64,000 bases of DNA from Nitrospirillum amazonense. GTDB lineage: Bacteria > Pseudomonadota > Alphaproteobacteria > Azospirillales > Azospirillaceae. Below are positions 58,995 to 64,000 of the stretch, in pieces. A model generated the notes under the pieces. That model saw nothing but the letters and a program-made list of their open reading frames with translations, was not told the origin of the DNA and made no database searches. The DNA is taken from the NCBI RefSeq assembly GCF_007828035.1, contig NZ_VITV01000004.1, positions 15,559 through 79,558 on the forward strand, written 5' to 3'. Both the position numbers and the translations under genes were made by a program. Positions within the stretch are counted from its first letter, which is position 1. The number at the start of each line of letters is the position of its first letter.

Positions 58995-60045
58995 GGAAAA
59001 CGCCCTTTCCCCCACCGCACCGCGCTGGCGCCCCCGCTGGCTGGCGGCGGTAGCACTTGGCCTGTCCGTCACGGCCTGCGCCCCCACCGCCCGGGTGGCC
59101 GGGCCGCCGGTGGTCGTCACCCCTCAGCTGACGACGGCGGGGATCACCGCGCGCGACGGCGCCGTCCTGCCCACGCAGTCCTGGCTGCCCGCGGAGGGTC
59201 CGCCGCGCGCCGTCATCCTGGCCCTGCACGGCTTCAATGACTACGCCAACTCTTATGACGCCCCCGGCCGCTGGTGGGCGGAGCATGGCGTGGCGACCTA
59301 CGCCTATGACCAGCGGGGCTTCGGCCGCAACCCCCACCCCGGCGTATGGGCTGGCAGCGACGTCATGGTGCGCGACATGTGGGACGCCGCCGCCGCCCTG
59401 CACGACCGCTATCCCGACACGCCGCTGTTCCTGACGGGGGAAAGCATGGGCGGGGCCGTGCTGATGACAGGCCTGGCGGGGCACGCCCTGCCGGCGGGCT
59501 TCAAGGGCGTCATCCTGACCGCGCCGGCCGTGTGGTCGCGCGGCACCATGCCCTTTTACCAGCGCTGGGCCCTGGCCATCGCCAACTGGACCGTGCCCTG
59601 GCTGAGCCTGACGCCGCCGCGCGGCCTGATCCATGTGCAGGCGTCGGACAACATCCCCATGCTGATCGCCCTGGGCCGCGACCCCCTGGTGGTGAAGGCC
59701 ACCCGCGTGGACGCGCTGGAGGGCCTGACCGACCTGATGGATGCCGCCATGGATGCCGCCCCGCGCTTCAAGGTGACGTCGCTGGTGATGTACGGCCAGC
59801 ATGAGGAGCTGATCCCGCGCGAGCCCATGTGCAAGGCCCTGGCCCGGCTGCCGGACACCAGCCAGGGCGGCCCGCGCATCGCCTTCTACCCCACGGCCTG
59901 GCATATGATGCTGCGCGACCTGCACGCCCAGATCGTCTGGCAGGACATCCTGGCCTGGGTCACCGACCCGGCCGCCCCCCTGCCCAGCGGCATGGACACC
60001 AACCCGGAAATCCCCACGCTGCTGGCCGAGGGGCGCACGCCATGA
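58981..60045 (+). CDS. Lipoprotein alpha/beta hydrolase (lysophospholipase-like)
   Basis: 354 residues. A hydrophobic leader ends in the lipobox LSVTAC (Cys near residue 33), so it is a membrane-anchored lipoprotein. The hydrolase fold shows ILALHGFNDYANSYDAPGRW, YAYDQRGFGRNP, nucleophile elbow FLTGESMGGAVLM (Ser), acid in MYGQHEELIP and His in YPTAWHMMLRD, the monoglyceride-lipase/lysophospholipase pattern. It overlaps the ABC gene by 14 bases and the next gene by four. Confidence 0.93.
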   Translation: MAQAEENALSPTAPRWRPRWLAAVALGLSVTACAPTARVAGPPVVVTPQLTTAGITARDGAVLPTQSWLPAEGPPRAVILALHGFNDYANSYDAPGRWWAEHGVATYAYDQRGFGRNPHPGVWAGSDVMVRDMWDAAAALHDRYPDTPLFLTGESMGGAVLMTGLAGHALPAGFKGVILTAPAVWSRGTMPFYQRWALAIANWTVPWLSLTPPRGLIHVQASDNIPMLIALGRDPLVVKATRVDALEGLTDLMDAAMDAAPRFKVTSLVMYGQHEELIPREPMCKALARLPDTSQGGPRIAFYPTAWHMMLRDLHAQIVWQDILAWVTDPAAPLPSGMDTNPEIPTLLAEGRTP

Positions 60046-60893
60046 CCGCGACCATTGTTCTGAACGCCGACGACTACGGTTTGTCCCCCGGTGTTTCACA
60101 GGGCATCCTGGCCCTGATCCGCCAGGGGCGCCTGTCGGGCACCAGCTGCATGACCGCCACGCCCTTTTGGCCGCAGCACGCGCCCTGGCTGGCGGAGGTG
60201 GCGGACCGGGCGGACATCGGCCTGCACCTGACCCTGACGGACCAGGAACCGGCCGGCCCCTGCCCGGCCCTGGCACCCAGTGGTCGCTTCGGCAGCGTGG
60301 GCGACCTGATGATGCGGTCCCTGACCGGCCGGCTGATGGACGCTGCATCCCAAGCCGACCTGAAGGCGGAGATCGGGCGCCAGCTGGACCTGTTCGAGGC
60401 CCATGCCGGCCGCCCGCCCTCGCATGTCGATGGGCACCAGCATGTGCACCTGCTGCCGGGCGTGCGCGGCCTGGTGCTGGACGCCGTGGCCCGCCGCTAC
60501 CCCCGCGGCGGCGTCTATGTCCGCGATTGTTCCGAACCGGTGGCCGCCGTGCTGGCGCGCGGGGTGGACAGCGTGAAGGCCCTGATCATCGCCAGCCTGG
60601 CGCGGGGCCTGCGCGCCGCCGCCGCCAGGCGCGGCATCCCCACCAACAGGGGCTTTCGCGGCGTCTATGACTTCGGCCCCGGCCGCGATTTCCCGGGGCT
60701 GATGGCCAGGTTCCTCGCACCCGCCCAAGACCGGGCCCTGGTCATGGTGCACCCGGCCCTGCCGGATGAGGTGCTGGCCGGGCTGGACCCGGTGGTGGCC
60801 AGCCGGCAAGTGGAACAGGCCTATCTGTCGGGCGACGCCTTCGCAGCGCTGCTGGACCGGACCGGTGTGCGGCTGGGCCGCCTGCTGGGTTGA
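60042..60893 (+). CDS. ChbG/YdjC family carbohydrate deacetylase
   Basis: 283 residues. YdjC motifs: TIVLNADDYGLSPGVSQGIL (catalytic and metal Asp), DIGLHLTLTDQEPAG (His), and the metal His pair in PPSHVDGHQHVHLLPGV. HPALPDEV near the C-terminus completes the site. The family removes N-acetyl groups from chitooligosaccharides or related sugars. Start 60042 by ATGA overlap with the hydrolase gene; the ABC, lipoprotein and deacetylase genes form one operon, suggesting envelope glycolipid handling. Confidence 0.94.
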   Translation: MTATIVLNADDYGLSPGVSQGILALIRQGRLSGTSCMTATPFWPQHAPWLAEVADRADIGLHLTLTDQEPAGPCPALAPSGRFGSVGDLMMRSLTGRLMDAASQADLKAEIGRQLDLFEAHAGRPPSHVDGHQHVHLLPGVRGLVLDAVARRYPRGGVYVRDCSEPVAAVLARGVDSVKALIIASLARGLRAAAARRGIPTNRGFRGVYDFGPGRDFPGLMARFLAPAQDRALVMVHPALPDEVLAGLDPVVASRQVEQAYLSGDAFAALLDRTGVRLGRLLG

Positions 60894-60971
60894 CACAAAA
60901 CGGGTTGACCCCACAAAGCCCCGCGCGCTTCATGCGGCCCCATCACAGCCATTCGCGATCGAGGACCAGGG

Positions 60972-61826
60972 ATGCCGGACCCCCGCAGCGCCAAAGGGCC
61001 GTCCAAGGCCGCCCCCAGCAAGCCCGTCCCCGCCGAAGGCGCGGTGGGCGAGAACACCCGGCGCAAGACCTTCCGCATCCTGGGCCTGCCGGCGGTGGCC
61101 GCCCTGTTCGCGCGCGACCCCGGCCGGGTGGAGCGGCTGTTCTTCGATGACCGCATGAAGGAAAAGGTGGGCGCCTACTGCGCCGGCCTGGCGCAGGCGC
61201 GCAAGGTCTATCGCCTGCTGCCGGCGGAGGAGATGGAGAAGGTGGCGGGCACGCCCCTGCATGGCGGCGTGGTGGCCGTGGCCGCTCCCCGCCCCGTCCT
61301 GCCCCTGGATATCGACGAGGCGGCGCGATGGGCGGCGGCGGGCGAGCCGCTGATGATCCTGGACGGCGTGGGCAACCCGCACAACCTGGGCGCCATCGTC
61401 CGCACCTGTGCCTTCTTCGGCATCAACCGCCTGGTGCTGTCCGACCACGCCGAGCAGGCCCTACCCTCCGAGGCCGCTTACCGCGTGGCCGAGGGCGGGT
61501 TCGAGTATGTGACGCTCCACCAGCTGCCGCGCTTCGCCCAGAGCCTGCGCCACCTGCGCGCCCATTACCGCATCGTCGGCACCGCGCTGGGCGACCATCC
61601 CGACCCGGCCGCCGCACTGTCGGCGCCGAACGCCAAGCCCGCCGCCCTGATCCTGGGCAACGAGGAGGTGGGCCTGCCCGCCACCACGCTGCAGGCCTGC
61701 CACCAGCTGGTGACCCTGCGGGGCAGCGGCCAGGTGCAGTCGCTGAACGTCTCGGCCACCGCCGCCATCCTGGTGCACGCCCTGGCGACCCCTGGGGCGG
61801 CGCCCCCCGGGACCCGGCGGGGCTGA
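60972..61826 (+). CDS. TrmH/SpoU family RNA 2'-O-methyltransferase
   Basis: 284 residues. After a basic, Pro/Lys-rich N-terminal tail there is a substrate-binding subdomain ([20 protein letters not shown] to [11 protein letters not shown]) and a SPOUT knot domain. Motif 1 is [20 protein letters not shown], motif 2 [18 protein letters not shown] and motif 3 [20 protein letters not shown]. The target RNA is unknown. It ends just before the pseudouridine synthase start. Confidence 0.93.
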   Translation: MPDPRSAKGPSKAAPSKPVPAEGAVGENTRRKTFRILGLPAVAALFARDPGRVERLFFDDRMKEKVGAYCAGLAQARKVYRLLPAEEMEKVAGTPLHGGVVAVAAPRPVLPLDIDEAARWAAAGEPLMILDGVGNPHNLGAIVRTCAFFGINRLVLSDHAEQALPSEAAYRVAEGGFEYVTLHQLPRFAQSLRHLRAHYRIVGTALGDHPDPAAALSAPNAKPAALILGNEEVGLPATTLQACHQLVTLRGSGQVQSLNVSATAAILVHALATPGAAPPGTRRG

Positions 61827-61827
61827 T

Positions 61828-62418
61828 ATGCCCCGGCTGATCCTGTTCAACAAACCCTATGACGTGCTGTCGCAGTTCAGCGATGACAGCGGCCGGGCAA
61901 CGGTGAAGGACTACGTCGACGTACCGGGCGTCTATCCGGCAGGTCGGCTGGACCGGGACAGCGAGGGCCTGCTGGTCCTGAGCGACGACGGCCCCTTCAT
62001 CCACCGCATCGCCGACCCCAAGCACAAGCTGGCCAAGACCTATTGGGCGCAGGTCGAGGGCGTGCCGGACGAGGCGGCGCTGGCGGCCCTGCGTCGGGGC
62101 GTCATGCTGAAGGATGGCCCCACCCTGCCCGCAGGCGCGCGGCTAATGGAGGAACCGGCCGCCCTGTGGCCCCGCGACCCGCCCATCCGCTACCGCGCCG
62201 CCATTCCCACCAGCTGGATCGAACTGACCTTGAGGGAGGGGCGCAACCGCCAGGTCCGGCGCATGACGGCCGCGGTGGGTTTCCCCACCTTGCGCCTGGT
62301 GCGCTGGTCCGTGGGCGATTGGACGCTGGACGACCTGGCGCCCGGCGCGTGGCGCGACGCGCCATTCCCGGCGGCACCGAAGGCCGCGCCGGTCAGGGCG
62401 TCTCGACGATCAAGGTGA
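61828..62418 (+). CDS. Pseudouridine synthase, RsuA/RluE family
   Basis: 196 residues. No S4 domain, as in Rlu[21 protein letters not shown], the catalytic block [20 protein letters not shown] (Asp), [20 protein letters not shown] and [20 protein letters not shown]. RluE makes pseudouridine-2457 in 23S rRNA; this is the likely role. The stop lies 26 bp inside the 3' end of the convergent MotB-like gene. Confidence 0.92.
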   Translation: MPRLILFNKPYDVLSQFSDDSGRATVKDYVDVPGVYPAGRLDRDSEGLLVLSDDGPFIHRIADPKHKLAKTYWAQVEGVPDEAALAALRRGVMLKDGPTLPAGARLMEEPAALWPRDPPIRYRAAIPTSWIELTLREGRNRQVRRMTAAVGFPTLRLVRWSVGDWTLDDLAPGAWRDAPFPAAPKAAPVRASRRSR

Positions 62419-63433
62419 CGCGCCGGTCGGCGGCGCGGTCATGGTCCGGCGCGTTCGGGTCGGTATTGGCCCCCGGGGGCGACACATGCGGCCGGGTGTC
62501 GGCATAGCCCACCGCTCGCAGGCGGTTGGCCGGCACGCCGTCGCTGATCAGCATGCGCACCACCGCGGCGGCGCGGGCGGCCGACAGTTCCCAGTTGCTG
62601 GGGAAACGGGCGGTACTGATGGCGTTGCTGTCGGTGTGGCCTTCCACCGTCACCATACCCTTCAGCGATTGCAGAACCGGCACCAGGCGCGACAGGATCT
62701 GCTGCCCCTCGTCACCCAGGTCGGCGCGGCCGGAGGCGAACAGCACCCGGTCCTTGATCTCGATGGACAGGCCCTTGCCCCGGGGCGTGACCTGCACATC
62801 GGGCGGCAGGTCCTGCGCCTCCAGATCCTGGGCCAGGCGCTTGGCCTCCTCCGTCGGTTCCTCCGCCGGGCCAGCCCCAGGTAACGTATCGGGGGGCAGG
62901 GCATCCTGGGGCGGGCGCTGCGGCGGGTAGGGAGGTACCTGCGGTAAGGTGGGGCTGGACATGGACGCCGCCGTCGGGTTCTTCGCCATGTCGCGGGCGG
63001 GGGCGCCCACCGGATTGGCCGAGACGGCCACGCGGCCGGCGCCCGGCTGATTGTTGTCGGACTTCAGCTTCAGCCGGCCGTTGATGCCCAGGATGGCCAC
63101 CATGCCCAGGAACACGATCATCAGCAGCGTGACCATGTCCATGTAGCTGATGACCCACTCCTCCGACTCCTCCGCCGGTTCGCCGGGCATGCGGCCAGGG
63201 ACGGTGCGGTGCTGGGTTGGGCGGCCGCCGCGGGCATGGCCTCGGACATGCCCGCCCGGGCGGCCGGCGGGCTTGGCCGGAACCGGCGGCGGCACGGTGG
63301 CGGTGCCCGGCATCACCGGCGGCGGTACGGGAAGGCCGGAGGCATAGACGCGGGCGGTGTGCCGGGGCTTGGGCGGCGGAGGGGGATCGCCGCCACCGCC
63401 GGCCCCGCCACCGGACTGGTCACTAGGCGCCAC
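62393..63433 (-). CDS. MotB/OmpA-like protein with extended proline-rich N-terminus
   Basis: 346 residues. The membrane span [20 protein letters not shown] (about 92-115) carries the channel Asp, as in MotB. The C-terminal OmpA-like peptidoglycan domain is clear: [66 protein letters not shown]. The first about 90 residues are Gly/Pro/His/Arg-rich and much longer than the MotB cytoplasmic tail. The stop overlaps the pseudouridine synthase gene and the start overlaps the MotA-like gene by 11 bp. Flagellar genes are not adjacent. Confidence 0.88.
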   Translation of the reverse strand: MAPSDQSGGGAGGGGDPPPPPKPRHTARVYASGLPVPPPVMPGTATVPPPVPAKPAGRPGGHVRGHARGGRPTQHRTVPGRMPGEPAEESEEWVISYMDMVTLLMIVFLGMVAILGINGRLKLKSDNNQPGAGRVAVSANPVGAPARDMAKNPTAASMSSPTLPQVPPYPPQRPPQDALPPDTLPGAGPAEEPTEEAKRLAQDLEAQDLPPDVQVTPRGKGLSIEIKDRVLFASGRADLGDEGQQILSRLVPVLQSLKGMVTVEGHTDSNAISTARFPSNWELSAARAAAVVRMLISDGVPANRLRAVGYADTRPHVSPPGANTDPNAPDHDRAADRRVTLIVETP

Positions 63434-64000
63434 CCCAGTCCTCCTCCCGCGCGTCGCGCAGGTAATGGTCCAGGCTGTCCTGGATGATGGTGGGGGAGCG
63501 GCCGAGGTGGGTCAGCACCACTCCCTCCAGCAGCACGTTCATCAGGGCGACCCGGCGGCCGGTGCGCTGTTCCAGCTTGATGGCGATGGGCTTGAACACC
63601 AGGTTGGCCAGCACCAGACCATAGAGGGTGGCCAGCATGGCCACCGCCATGCTGCCCCCGATCAGGCCGATATCGCCCTCGCCCAGGTGCTTCAGCATGC
63701 CGACCATGCCGGCCAGCGTGCCCAGCAGGCCGAAGGCGGGGGAGAAGGTGGCCAGGGTGCGGAAGAATCGCGACTGCCCGGCCTCCAACTCCATCTGTTT
63801 CTGGATGCGCCAGTTCATGACCTGCAGCAGGTCTTCCAAAGGCTGGGCGTCCACCACCATCTGCAGGCCCAGCCGCAGGAAGGGGTGGGCCACGCGCTGG
63901 GCCCGTTCGTCGGCCGCCTGGATGCGCTTCTCATGCAGGTGGCGGGCGACCTCCATCAGTTCGGCAACATCGGCGCGGATGCTGTCGCGGTCGCGCACGA
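63423..64000 (-). CDS. MotA/TolQ/ExbB proton channel family protein, 5' end outside the window
   Basis: At least 191 residues visible, reading out of the window. FRTLATFSPAFGLLGTLAGM and VGMLKHLGEGDIGLIGGSMA, then LATLYGLVLANLVFKPIAIK form the MotA membrane helices with the conserved Pro and Gly residues. RTGRRVALMNVLLEGVVLTH is cytoplasmic. The partner MotB-like gene overlaps its stop by 11 bp. A full MotA is about 250-290 residues, so one or two N-terminal helices are missing past 64000. Confidence 0.9.
   Translation of the reverse strand, partial: VRDRDSIRADVAELMEVARHLHEKRIQAADERAQRVAHPFLRLGLQMVVDAQPLEDLLQVMNWRIQKQMELEAGQSRFFRTLATFSPAFGLLGTLAGMVGMLKHLGEGDIGLIGGSMAVAMLATLYGLVLANLVFKPIAIKLEQRTGRRVALMNVLLEGVVLTHLGRSPTIIQDSLDHYLRDAREEDWGGA

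Noticed and set aside
1-64000. tRNA, rRNA, CRISPR arrays, integrases, transposases and prophage genes.
   Set aside because: None was seen on either strand; the window looks like ordinary chromosomal backbone with a few accessory genes.

Overview
The window is a gene-dense, very GC-rich bacterial chromosome segment with no phage, integrase, IS element, CRISPR array, rRNA or tRNA that I could recognise. Gene content points to an alphaproteobacterium, most likely the Rhodospirillales/Azospirillaceae group. The evidence is a RegB/RegA redox system, a Mic60/HemY pair inside a heme operon, MmcB, an SdhAF4-type DUF1674 protein, a zf-CHCC zinc protein, and the gpsA-YciI-EVE and rsmB-rpe-heparinase-purH gene orders. 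The genus is inference; no rRNA is present to settle it.

Layout. 1-222: tandem copy of an intergenic repeat. 262-6192 (minus): FecI-type sigma factor, FecR, a TonB receptor with an STN domain, and a Tat-exported PLP enzyme resembling siderophore-tailoring PvdN. 6294-11639: adenylate cyclase, nuclease-fold protein, truncated hemoglobin, proline iminopeptidase, SdhAF4-like protein. 11788-17168 (plus): rsmB, rpe, heparinase II/III-like, purH. 17335-19538: sensor kinase, then a ParD antitoxin whose ParE toxin survives only as a C-terminal stub. 19599-24754: lepA, haloacid dehalogenase, DUF1223 protein, chemoreceptor. 24955-29414 (minus): rpmI-rplT and pheS-pheT. 29596-34869: DUF488 protein, K+/H+ antiporter, regA, regB, small membrane protein. 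34973-38464: cobT, cobS, a CobC-like phosphatase, SYLF protein.

38511-44570 is one minus-strand operon: hemC, hemD, a Mic60-like protein with an added DNA-binding-type HTH, hemY, and a CobD/CbiB-superfamily protein that has lost the residues conserved in true cobinamide-phosphate synthases. 44697-49960: tsaD, a secreted amidohydrolase, gpsA, YciI, EVE, a small membrane protein, Rieske protein. 49961-52551: LysR regulator divergent from an AtaL-like protein and an NAD(P)-binding reductase, then a small MCP-like protein. 53012-54952: acs. 55179-56917 (minus): two small membrane coiled-coil proteins in one transcription unit with the MmcB repair protein, behind a perfect dyad and a near-consensus alphaproteobacterial LexA box. 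57535-64000: zf-CHCC protein, ABC ATPase without a permease, lipoprotein hydrolase, ChbG deacetylase, TrmH and RluE-like RNA modification enzymes, and a MotA/MotB-like pair cut by the window end.

Best leads. (i) An intergenic repeat family (about five copies in 64 kb) whose GGAT-loop hairpin keeps pairing while its stem sequence changes. (ii) The three-gene MmcB operon. (iii) The PvdN-like/TonB/FecIR locus. (iv) The HTH-Mic60 fusion and the degenerate CobD-like protein in the heme operon. (v) The orphaned ParD with its intact operator.
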